The notes below the pieces were generated by a model, which saw only the letters and a list, made by a program, of their open reading frames with translations, was not told the DNA's origin and did not search any database. A DNA stretch of 64,000 nt, from contig NZ_FRBP01000008.1 of the NCBI RefSeq assembly GCF_900142645.1, forward strand, positions 154,743 through 218,742, written 5' to 3'. Source of the stretch: Eubacterium callanderi. Its GTDB lineage: Bacteria > Bacillota > Clostridia > Eubacteriales > Eubacteriaceae. Of this stretch, positions 41,308-48,799 are shown one piece after another (positions within the stretch are counted from its first letter, which is position 1; each line of letters starts with the position of its first letter). The position numbers were made by a program, and so were the translations under genes.

Positions 41308-42128
41308 AAATAACCTGTGATTTATGCCCGCACCATTGTGTTATTGAGGAAGGCCGGACAGGCTTTTGCCAGGCCCGGTGCAATAATGGCGGCCGGATTG
41401 TCAGTGAAAATTACGGCTGGCTTACCGCAGTAGCTGTGGATGCCATTGAAAAGAAACCCCTGAAGCGTTTTTTTCCAGGAAGCTCCATTCTTTCGGTGGG
41501 CAGCTATGGCTGTAACCTCCGGTGTTCATTTTGCCAGAACAGCTCGATTTCAATGAATGGACTTGACAACCGAACGATCCAAGTCACGCCGGAAATGCTG
41601 GCGGACAAGGCGGAAAGCCTGAAGGAAAAAGGAAATATCGGTCTTGCCTATACCTACAATGAACCGCTGATCGGCTATGAGTTTGTGCGGGACTGCGCAA
41701 CGCTTATTCATGAAAAAGGCATGAAAAATGTGGTAGTGACCAATGGCAATATCTGTTCAAACTATTTTGAAGCGCTTTTCCCTCTGATCGACGCCATGAA
41801 TATTGATTTAAAGGCTTTTAATGAATCCTTTTATGAGGTGGTGAGCGGCGATTTTAGCACAGTTAAGACAAATATCCGCCTGGCGGCAGAACACTGCCAT
41901 GTTGAGGTAACAACGCTGATCATTCCCGGAGAAAATGACAGTGATGCAGAAATGGATGCGCTGGCAGAGTGGCTGGCCGGTATTAATCCTGAAATCCCAC
42001 TGCATGTGTCGCGGTTTTTCCCATGCTATCAAATGCTGGACAGAGGACCGACTGAGATCGAAACAGTTTACCGGCTGGCTGAGATCGCAGAGAATCATCT
42101 GAAATATGTTTATACAGGCAATTGCTGA
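41304..42128 (+). CDS. amrS: AmmeMemoRadiSam system radical SAM enzyme
   Basis: 274 residues. Radical SAM Cys motif SYGCNLRCSFCQN (C-x3-C-x2-C), preceded by an N-terminal Cys set (CDLCPHHCVIEEGRTGFCQAR), then YTYNEPLIGYEFV, VVTNGNI, MNIDLKAF and HVSRFFPCYQM. This is the AmrS type, related to pyruvate-formate-lyase activases. It is translationally coupled to the dioxygenase/AMMECR1 fusion, so both act together. The added N-terminal Cys cluster could hold a second Fe-S centre. Confidence 0.9.
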   Translation: MKITCDLCPHHCVIEEGRTGFCQARCNNGGRIVSENYGWLTAVAVDAIEKKPLKRFFPGSSILSVGSYGCNLRCSFCQNSSISMNGLDNRTIQVTPEMLADKAESLKEKGNIGLAYTYNEPLIGYEFVRDCATLIHEKGMKNVVVTNGNICSNYFEALFPLIDAMNIDLKAFNESFYEVVSGDFSTVKTNIRLAAEHCHVEVTTLIIPGENDSDAEMDALAEWLAGINPEIPLHVSRFFPCYQMLDRGPTEIETVYRLAEIAENHLKYVYTGNC

Positions 42129-42308
42129 GCTTAAAGGCTGATTTGACATCAATATTATATATGAATATAATGTTAATGCAGATTAAAGGTATATTATGAA
42201 GTGAAAATCCCCATAAAGGAAAAGTTCATAGTGTATATAAGACGAATAGAAACAGTGATCCAGGGGGGATGTTTTTAGAACATTCCCTTTTTTGTAATGA
42301 GGTGAAAA

Positions 42309-43052
42309 ATGAAAATAACGATTTTTAATTTTGATGATCTTTACAGAGAGCAGGATTTTTATACCGGGCGGCCATACCAATGAATTGATCTGACAGGCTT
42401 AACAGGAACAAACGCCTATTGCGACAAAGCCGCGGCTGCTGAACTGCGAAAGGTTGTAAGGGAAGAAAACATAGGGCTGGTACGCTTTATTGGCTCTGGC
42501 AATTATCATTATCTGTCCTGCTTTTTTCTTGAACAGATTAAAGAGCCCTGCTCAGTGGTGATCTGTGACCATCATACAGATATGCTGCCTGCCAGATTTC
42601 CAGAGCTTCTCTCCTGTGGCTGCTGGGTAAAACGGGCGCTGGACGAATGCCCGAATATTCGCGAGGTGCTTATTGTCGGCGCCCGGGAGGATTTGATTTG
42701 CGCAATTGAGAAAAAATACAGAAGCCGGGTTTTTTGCTATAGCGATAAAAGGATCGGAGGAAGCGATGACTGGATGCCCTTTGCGCTCAGCCATGTACAT
42801 TATCCCGCTTATCTGTCCCTGGACAAGGATGTTTTTACCACTGCCGCAGTCGATACGAACTGGGACCAGGGGAGTCTGACCCTGGAACAATTTCAAAAAA
42901 TAACAAGCTGTCTTTTTAACAGGCAGACTGTCCTCGGAGTAGATATTTGTGGTGAGAATCCAAGGGCAGATCAAAAAAAGAATAATGATTTTAACAGAAT
43001 ACTGCTGCGTTATCTTGAAGATGAGAATAAACCCTTATCGATGGCGGTTTAG
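42309..43052 (+). pseudogene. Arginase/ureohydrolase-fold protein with in-frame TGA
   Basis: ATG 42309 follows GAGGTG, and the frame runs to TAG/TTTAG at 43050-43052, interrupted once by TGA at 42381-42383 after YTGRPYQ. After it the same frame continues with IDLTGLTGTNAYCD, FIGSGNYHYLSCFFLEQI, VVICDHHTDMLPARFPELLS (in parts) and CGCWVKRAL, a clear arginase-like fold with D-H-H-x-D metal ligands. A Trp at the TGA position would fit, so TGG to TGA is the simple reading. Selenocysteine is less likely: no good stem-loop follows. If translation starts after the stop, ATG 42585 gives a protein without the metal site. Confidence 0.7.
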
Positions 43053-43380
43053 GAAAAATAGAGAATTGTGAAACAACAGTATTTGAAAATTTTAAGAAGA
43101 ATAATTTATAAGCGCCTTTAAAAAAATATTTTTCTTAAAGGTATAAATTTACCCTTGACGTATTTTTTGCCAATATAAATATATTCAAACAAAAACTTAA
43201 TAAATTCTTAATTATAATCAATATAAAAAATGGGTTTGAAATTTAACAAATTAATAAAAAAATATTGAAAAGCCTTTGCTAAAGCGGCTGTAAACGCATT
43301 ATCAAGAAAAAAACAGCAATCGCCTTTTTACGCATCTTTGTAAAAAAATGTAACAAATTGTAAATAAGTGAAAATGATGC
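43053..43380. other. AT-rich gene-free region
   Basis: About 330 bp, very AT-rich, with a hairpin AAGCGCCTTTAAAAAAATAT / TTAAAGG near 43110-43142 and no gene on either strand. It precedes the promoter of a 21-codon gene. Confidence 0.5.
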
Positions 43381-43409
43381 TTGACCAAAAGCGGGATAAA
43401 GTGTAAACT
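43381..43409 (+). promoter_or_regulatory. Promoter of the 21-codon gene
   Basis: TTGACC at 43381-43386, a 17-bp spacer, TAAACT at 43404-43409. Confidence 0.75.
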
Positions 43410-43466
43410 AGAATCAGTTAATAAAGCAAAGAAAAAATGGTGCTTTGAGAAAGGAGAGATTTTATT

Positions 43467-43532
43467 ATGATGTTCTATAGTTTTATCGCTGCTGATTTAG
43501 CTGCAAAAGCACTTGCAAAATGTGATGATTAA
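43467..43532 (+). CDS. 21-residue peptide gene
   Basis: ATG 43467 with AAGGAGAG 8 bases upstream, stop TAA 43530-43532. The peptide starts MMFYSFIAADL, continues AAKALAK and ends CDD. It forms an amphipathic or hydrophobic helix with one Cys near the acidic end. A good promoter at 43381 and a terminator at 43562 make a complete single-gene unit in an otherwise empty region. Not recognised. It could be a secreted or membrane peptide, a type I toxin-like peptide, or a signal; no processing partner lies beside it. Confidence 0.6.
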   Translation: MMFYSFIAADLAAKALAKCDD

Positions 43533-43561
43533 TAAGCAATTTTATTTAAATAATCAATAAG

Positions 43562-43596
43562 AGCCAGGATTCTCATCAAGAGATATCCTGGCTTTT
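43562..43596. terminator. Terminator of the 21-codon gene
   Basis: AGCCAGGAT / ATCCTGGCT with loop and TTTT tail. The minus-strand 49-codon gene ends just beyond it. Confidence 0.85.
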
Positions 43597-43599
43597 CGT

Positions 43600-43749
43600 T
43601 TATGAGATCAAATAGTTTGCAAAAGAGAAAAACATTTCCTCGAGCGACTGCATCGGGTCAGCCGCAAATTCGACTGCTTCCGGCGGAATATCATATTTTT
43701 CCATGGTTTCCTTAAGGTCTGTATAATATTCGGATTTGAAATCTTCCAT
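43600..43749 (-). CDS. 49-residue acidic protein following a UroD-type methyltransferase
   Basis: ATG 43749 with GGAGGG 6 bases upstream, 12 bp after the methyltransferase stop. It begins MEDFKSEYYTDLKETMEKY, then IPPEAVEFAADP and ends FFSFANYLIS. Acidic, mainly helical. It has the same place and size as the 43-codon gene at 30637. No family known to me. Probably made together with the methyltransferase. Confidence 0.65.
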   Translation of the reverse strand: MEDFKSEYYTDLKETMEKYDIPPEAVEFAADPMQSLEEMFFSFANYLIS

Positions 43750-43761
43750 AATAAACCCTCC

Positions 43762-44922
43762 TTAGTATTTTCCGTATTCTTTTACAAAATTCAGAACTGC
43801 TTTTAGATTTTCAGGATTAATATCCCGGGCTTTGAGCAGGTTTTTATCGAGCGCAAAGATGTACTGTCCTCCTGGAGCCAGAATGTCGATTAATTCCTTT
43901 GCCTTGTCAATACACTGCTGTTCTGTTCCTGTTTTCAACAGCGTAAGCGGGTACAGGCCGGAGATAACATGGCGTTTTCCAACCTTTTCGGCGATCAGCT
44001 TGGGGTCGCCGAACTCAAAGCTCATGTGTGTCAGCGGCGGCAGCTCGTTAAGATAGTCAAGATAGCGCATCCAGTCATGCTCAACAAACAGGTTTGCGCC
44101 GATACCTCTTGCGTCCAGCGCCTCAACATAGGCTTTAAAGGTTGGCCAGTAGAAGCGTTTAAAATCTTTTTCACGCATATATGGCGCCATATGGAGAGGA
44201 ATAAAGGTCCGTACATAGCGGTTGGCGTTTGGCCCGGAGCCGGCCTTGATCGCGACAGGAAGCAGTGCGTTGCAGGCAGCCTCTACCTTTTCGGGACGGC
44301 GGCGCATATCCGTGCTGATACCTGAGAAGGAGCGCAGCTGGTCGGAAAGAATGTCGAGTGGCGTGCAGGAAGCGGCAGGGGCCATAGAATAGATGGATTT
44401 GTCATACTTTTCGGCAATTTTTCCAAAGCCCTGCTGCATGACACCCATGGAGGTAAAGAAGGTATAGAACGCCTTAGACAAAGCCTTCTGGCCTTCAAAA
44501 CCCGGTTTCGCCAAAGCGGGGTACAGTCTTGGCAGCACCTTGTCCCAAAGTGTTTTAATGGGATCAGCGATAAAGTCGTCATACTCATCATCTTTTAAGC
44601 CCTGCACCTCAGGATGCTGGATAAAGCCGTCTGTGCCCATTACAAAGTTAATGGCTTCCAGCATTTTGTAAAGATGCGGCATTCTCAAAAACATGCCAAA
44701 AACAACATCGGAATCAAAATCTTTTGTTGCCAGATCGATGGCATCCAGATTTTTTACCAGACTGTACTGTTCTTTTCTCAGATCATAGCCGGCATACTCA
44801 AGACAGAAAGCGTTGTCACCAAAGACAAGGCGTGGTACACGTTCCGGAACCTTTCCATCAAACACGTCTTCAAAAAGCTTATTTTTTGAAAGTACTCCAG
44901 CAGATAATTGATTTTCACTCAT
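43762..44922 (-). CDS. UroD-family (MtaA/MtbA-like) methyltransferase
   Basis: 386 residues; ATG 44922 has AGGAGGG upstream. Related in plan to the protein at 30782: GKVPERVPRLVFGDNAFCLEYAG near the start (in parts), YSMAPAASCTPLDILSDQLRSF, FKRFYWPTFKAYVEALDARG, VISGLYPLTLL, and a shared C-terminal VLNFVKEYGKY against VIDFVNAYGKY. It probably transfers methyl groups from a substrate to a corrinoid protein encoded elsewhere. Divergent TetR gene and operator upstream. Confidence 0.8.
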   Translation of the reverse strand: MSENQLSAGVLSKNKLFEDVFDGKVPERVPRLVFGDNAFCLEYAGYDLRKEQYSLVKNLDAIDLATKDFDSDVVFGMFLRMPHLYKMLEAINFVMGTDGFIQHPEVQGLKDDEYDDFIADPIKTLWDKVLPRLYPALAKPGFEGQKALSKAFYTFFTSMGVMQQGFGKIAEKYDKSIYSMAPAASCTPLDILSDQLRSFSGISTDMRRRPEKVEAACNALLPVAIKAGSGPNANRYVRTFIPLHMAPYMREKDFKRFYWPTFKAYVEALDARGIGANLFVEHDWMRYLDYLNELPPLTHMSFEFGDPKLIAEKVGKRHVISGLYPLTLLKTGTEQQCIDKAKELIDILAPGGQYIFALDKNLLKARDINPENLKAVLNFVKEYGKY

Positions 44923-44952
44923 ATGGAAGAACCCTCCTAGATTATTTACTGT

Positions 44953-45022
44953 ACGCGTTCAGTTTTATTATAAAACAATAATAACATTATTTTTTACTAA
45001 AGTCAATGATTTTTGAACGCGT
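44953..45022. promoter_or_regulatory. Operator between second UroD-type gene and TetR gene
   Basis: ACGCGTTCA at 44953-44961 and TGAACGCGT at 45014-45022 are exact inverse complements, centre to centre 61 bp. GCGTTCAGTT and GCGTCCAGTT are also direct repeats. It fits a TetR binding pair that could loop or bind two dimers. Confidence 0.7.
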
Positions 45023-45104
45023 CCAGTTCTTTGGATAAAGACTTGATTAAGGATCAAAAATATGTTTAAATTAAATCACAGAGACACCGAGGGAGGTTGC
45101 CGGA

Positions 45105-45788
45105 ATGAAGGGAAAAAAAAGCAAGCAGAAAATATATGAAACAGCCAAAAGGCTGTTTCTGGAGGAAGGCTATCTCATTGGCAACCGCCGCATTGCCACA
45201 GAGGCTAACGTCAGCCTTGGACTGATCGCCTATCATTTTAGCAGCAAACGCAATATTGCTGTCGCCATTCTGAAAGAAGACTACACCATTTTATCAGCCC
45301 ATCTCAAAAATTATTTAACACCGGATCAGGATATTCTGCTTTATGTCCTTTGTTTTACCAACATGACGCTGAGAATCCGTGAGCACGACTATAAGATGGC
45401 GCGCTTCACAACTGAGATTATGAAAGATGATATTCTGGAGGCCTCTATTTATGATGGAAACCAGAAGCATGAGTATGCAGCGCTGATGGAACTGATGGAG
45501 GAGGATATCCCCTATGAAAAGAAACTTAAGCTGGCTCTTGGAACAATTTTTGGCGTTCAGAGGGCCCTGCAGTGGAATATTAATGACGGGATGGACCTGA
45601 GCTATCAGGATTATTTTGAATATATGGTAAAAACCTACAGCTTTGCGCTGGATTTAAACTATGAGAAACCAAAAATCAAAGAGATTGTGAAAAAATCCAA
45701 CACCATTGTCGATGAGGTGTTTAAGGATTACAGGCACCTGCTGGATACTTCGAGGTATCTGTACGGTCAGGTGGAAATTGAAAAATAA
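45105..45788 (+). CDS. TetR-family regulator
   Basis: 227 residues. Helix-turn-helix: KIYETAKRLFLEEGYLIGNR, then IATEANVSLGLIAYHFSSKR. The C-terminal ligand domain is long and unassigned. ATG 45105 has GGGAGG upstream. It lies divergent from the second UroD-type gene and probably represses it. An interspersed hairpin begins 2 bp after its stop. Confidence 0.88.
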   Translation: MKGKKSKQKIYETAKRLFLEEGYLIGNRRIATEANVSLGLIAYHFSSKRNIAVAILKEDYTILSAHLKNYLTPDQDILLYVLCFTNMTLRIREHDYKMARFTTEIMKDDILEASIYDGNQKHEYAALMELMEEDIPYEKKLKLALGTIFGVQRALQWNINDGMDLSYQDYFEYMVKTYSFALDLNYEKPKIKEIVKKSNTIVDEVFKDYRHLLDTSRYLYGQVEIEK

Positions 45789-45790
45789 AG

Positions 45791-45815
45791 GAGGTACGTC
45801 GAAACGGCGTACCTC
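45791..45815. repeat. Interspersed hairpin, copy 3
   Basis: An 11-bp stem with an AAA loop, core TACGTCGAAACGGCGTA, outer pairs GAGG/CCTC. It lies between the TetR gene and the convergent cyclase gene, without a T run. Confidence 0.85.
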
Positions 45816-45822
45816 GAGTGGG

Positions 45823-46575
45823 TCAGGCTTCACAGAGGGCAAAGCATCTTGCCGGAAAGCCGGACGCGTTCTTTGCCTTGGGGAAGGTACAGAAGATGAT
45901 TGCACCAGCTGGCGGGACCTTGTCAAGATTTGCCATGACCTCAATCTGAATGCGGTTCTGGCTTAAAATATAGGTTTCGCTTTCCATGGGTTTGTCCTCT
46001 TCAAGGGCTGGCGGTGCGGTGTCAAAGGCTTCGTGGCCAATGGCGCCCACGTTGCGTTCTTCAACAAGGAATTTAATGGCTTCAAGGCTCCAGCCCGGAT
46101 AGTGGACATTGCCCTTTTCGTCAAATTCCATGCAGCCTTTTTCGTCCGGCCAGCGTTTACACCAGTCCGAGCGCATGGCGACAAAGGCACCGTCCGGAAT
46201 TTGTCCGTAGCTTTCTTCAAAAGTTTTGATATCCGCGATGCTCAGCGCATAGTCGGGATTGGCGGCGACCTGGTTATGCACGTCAATGACGCATAAGGGA
46301 TAGGTGAACTCGGTCACCTCAATTTCATCCAGTGTCCGGCCTTCCGGATAGAAATGAATGGGTGCGTCTACGTGGGTGCCATACTGGCCGACAACAGTAA
46401 ACTGCTGAGTTTGAAAAATGTCACCGTTTTTGTAATCATAGACAAGCTTGGTTGTCATGGCCGGGAAGCCTTGCCAATGCGGGCTGTCATCATCAAAAGC
46501 ATGGGTCAGGTCTACCCATTTGTAGGACGGAGATTTTAGTTCTGCAAGCAGAGACCATAATTTTGGTGTTGCCAT
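45823..46575 (-). CDS. Cyclase-family metal-dependent hydrolase
   Basis: 250 residues with YGTHVDAPIHFYPEGRTLDEI (in parts YGTHVDAPIHF): the H-x-[GT]-H-x-D-x-P-x-H-F zinc/manganese site of kynurenine formamidase-like proteins. WVDLTHAFDDDSPHWQGFP near the start and GHEAFDTAPPA later are also typical. ATG 46575 has AGGAGG upstream. It is the second cyclase-family gene in the window, but shorter and of a different branch from the one at 38784. Substrate unknown. Confidence 0.87.
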   Translation of the reverse strand: MATPKLWSLLAELKSPSYKWVDLTHAFDDDSPHWQGFPAMTTKLVYDYKNGDIFQTQQFTVVGQYGTHVDAPIHFYPEGRTLDEIEVTEFTYPLCVIDVHNQVAANPDYALSIADIKTFEESYGQIPDGAFVAMRSDWCKRWPDEKGCMEFDEKGNVHYPGWSLEAIKFLVEERNVGAIGHEAFDTAPPALEEDKPMESETYILSQNRIQIEVMANLDKVPPAGAIIFCTFPKAKNASGFPARCFALCEA

Positions 46576-46705
46576 TCTGAATCCTCCTTTAAAGCTCTAA
46601 AGCTTATTTTTCTTATATTTTATAATAGGAAGTTGTATACGTCAACATTTAGAATTGTTCCCCGACTGCAATCTTTTGTGCTATAATAGTCACAAAAAAC
46701 ATTTT

Positions 46706-47113
46706 ATGAAAAATCAGGACAGAGCAATGCTAAAAAAAATGACAAAAACAGGAAAAATCTTTTTCTTTATCAGCTTGATAAGCGTTCTTTACGCGGCTTT
46801 TTTAGTTTATGCCAAAATGGCAGGAATGGTCATCAAGGATTATGGTGATTTACTATTTTTATATTATACCATTCAGGTTATCGTGCTGGTGGTGCCCATG
46901 GGGCTCCATGTTTTTCAGGGGTGGATGAATGAAGAAGACCTCAGAGCCGTCACGACCGCTGCCTTTATTAATATTATTATTTACTCGGTTATCAGTATCT
47001 GCTTCGGCCTTTTTTATACATATGTGGCCGATATGGCTGCAATGCTGGCAGATATCTTAAACGGCGTTTTTCTGGTATGTGTTATTTTCTGGTACCGGCA
47101 GATGATGGGGTAA
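46706..47113 (+). CDS. Four-helix membrane protein
   Basis: 135 residues with four hydrophobic segments (IFFFISLISVLYAAFLVYA, YTIQVIVLVVPMGLHVF, AAFINIIIYSVISICFG, MLADILNGVFLVCVIFW). ATG 46706 lies 18 bp after a TATAAT; ATG 46727 is an alternative with AGGA upstream. No family recognised. It ends just before cbiZ and may be cotranscribed with it. Confidence 0.65.
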   Translation: MKNQDRAMLKKMTKTGKIFFFISLISVLYAAFLVYAKMAGMVIKDYGDLLFLYYTIQVIVLVVPMGLHVFQGWMNEEDLRAVTTAAFINIIIYSVISICFGLFYTYVADMAAMLADILNGVFLVCVIFWYRQMMG

Positions 47114-47125
47114 AGGATTGTGCAC

Positions 47126-47851
47126 ATGAGAGAATATAAACTGGCAACCGGCGATAGGGCGCGTCTTGACCACCGGGCCGCCATTATCAGTCTTGAGGAT
47201 GAGCGGCGGGTACTCAGCAGCTCGCTTTTAAATGGCGGGCTGAGAAGTGATTTGAGCTTTGTGTTCAACTATGATGAGCAGGAAGAAAAAACCAAGCGTT
47301 GTGAAATGCTGGCCCCTACCCATGAGGAGCATTTGAAAATTGTGGCGGAAAGTATTTTAAAATTGCCGCCGTGCCAGACTACCGGGCTGACTACCGCAGC
47401 ACAGATGCGCAACGCGGCATTCTGTGAGGCCGCCTACGGTGCGATGGCGGTATCGGCGCTGGTGACAGCAGGCGTGTCGGGGAATGCGCTGCGGGCGGGT
47501 GACCGGGCAACCCTCGACCAGAAGAACGGCCGTCCATTCATGATTGGCGGCACCATCAATGTGATTCTTGCAATCGACGCAGATTTACCGGACGGCACCA
47601 TGCTTCAGGCTTTTATGACCTGTACCGAGGCTAAAACAGCTGCGCTTGAACGTCTGGGCTGCAAAAGTGTGGTTTCGGACGGCGGGGCGACCGGCACCGG
47701 TACTGACGGCGTCGTCATTATTGCACGGCCAGACTCGGAGCTGCGTATGACAGATGCCGGAAAGCATTTTAAGCTTGGAGAGCTGATCGGCCAGACCGTT
47801 GAAACAGCGGTGCGGAAAGCTCTGTACCTGCAGGAAGGATGGACGAGTTAG
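47126..47851 (+). CDS. cbiZ: Adenosylcobinamide amidohydrolase CbiZ
   Basis: 241 residues from ATG 47126 (AAAGGA upstream; GTG 47120 is an alternative). CbiZ signatures: VTAGVSGNALRAGDRAT, then GGTINVILAIDADLPDGTML (in parts), CTEAKTAALERLGCKSV and the nucleotide-type GATGTGTDGVVIIA. It removes the aminopropanol arm of salvaged cobinamides so that the corrin can be rebuilt with the bacterium's own lower ligand. That matters in an organism with many corrinoid methyltransferases. No btu or cob genes adjoin. Confidence 0.9.
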   Translation: MREYKLATGDRARLDHRAAIISLEDERRVLSSSLLNGGLRSDLSFVFNYDEQEEKTKRCEMLAPTHEEHLKIVAESILKLPPCQTTGLTTAAQMRNAAFCEAAYGAMAVSALVTAGVSGNALRAGDRATLDQKNGRPFMIGGTINVILAIDADLPDGTMLQAFMTCTEAKTAALERLGCKSVVSDGGATGTGTDGVVIIARPDSELRMTDAGKHFKLGELIGQTVETAVRKALYLQEGWTS

Positions 47852-47887
47852 CCGGAGAAATAGAGACCAAGGTACATTTTTGAGGAA

Positions 47888-48592
47888 TCAAAGGGGCGCT
47901 TTAGCCTCTTTTTTCATCAGCCTTATTCGGTTTTTTTCTTCTGGAGAAACCTGTCTGGATTCAATGATTTTCTGCAGGGTCTTATTATAGGTGAAAGGGT
48001 CTAATGCCGTCTCACCTAAAAGATAGGACATGGTAATATCCGGAAAGCGGACATAACACATGGACAACGCCCAGGCCACTGCCATTTTCACATAGTAATC
48101 CTCATGGCGGACTGTGTCCAAAAGTTTGATGACCTGATGGATATGGGCTTTGTCGATGTAATAGAACAAAAGCATTACGATGCCGAAGCGGAGTGTAAAA
48201 GCGTCTGAGGCTGTAAGCTTGGATAAGATGAACGTCCAGAATTGCTCCGGGTAGACTTTAGCATATTTTAAACCGCTGCAAAAACTGTCGCAAACAGACC
48301 AGTTGTCAATTTTGGGTATAAAAAAATTGATGGACTCCAGAATAGAATCCAGTCCTGTATTTTCAGGGTTCAGGTAGCCGACTACCATTCCTTTCAGCAT
48401 TTTTTCTTCAAAATAATCTTCAGGACCCTGAGTCAAAAAAAGCAAATAATCCTCTTTTGCAATACGTTTCGCAATTTTTCTCAGCGTAGGGAGACGAACT
48501 CCTATCAATTCGCAATGATCTGGCAGTAATTTTTGCTGAAATCTGCGATAATCCTCCTCTGCCAGTAAAAACAGTTCTTCGCGTATGGTCAT
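47888..48592 (-). CDS. AlkD-like DNA alkylation repair protein
   Basis: 234 residues built of HEAT-like helical repeats: GVRLPTLRKIAKRIAKEDYL (in parts), DYFEEKMLKGMVVGYL, NWSVCDSFCSGLK, then YYVKMAVAWALSMCYVRFP and ALDPFTYNKTLQKIIES. AlkD is a glycosylase for bulky cationic lesions such as 3- and 7-alkylpurines. The key Trp/Asp region (DNWSVCD) is present. ATG 48592 has AAGGAGG upstream. Confidence 0.88.
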   Translation of the reverse strand: MTIREELFLLAEEDYRRFQQKLLPDHCELIGVRLPTLRKIAKRIAKEDYLLFLTQGPEDYFEEKMLKGMVVGYLNPENTGLDSILESINFFIPKIDNWSVCDSFCSGLKYAKVYPEQFWTFILSKLTASDAFTLRFGIVMLLFYYIDKAHIHQVIKLLDTVRHEDYYVKMAVAWALSMCYVRFPDITMSYLLGETALDPFTYNKTLQKIIESRQVSPEEKNRIRLMKKEAKAPL

Positions 48593-48799
48593 GTACTCCT
48601 CCTTATAGCGTTTATATTATAGCATAACCCCAAGAGAATAAAAGATGATTAAACCTTAAAAAAATTAAGAAAACTCTCTGCATTTTTACGTTTTAAAAAA
48701 AGTTATTCTTTTTTAAAGGATATTCATGTAAAAAAAAGAATAATAATTAAAGTACCCTTTGGTACAAATATGAGATATTACAGGGAAAGTGGTGAGAAG

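Noticed and set aside
42381-42460. Selenocysteine insertion element after the in-frame TGA
   Set aside because: Only a weak AGGC/GCCT pairing is visible, without a clear stem at the required distance; a TGG-to-TGA change is simpler.
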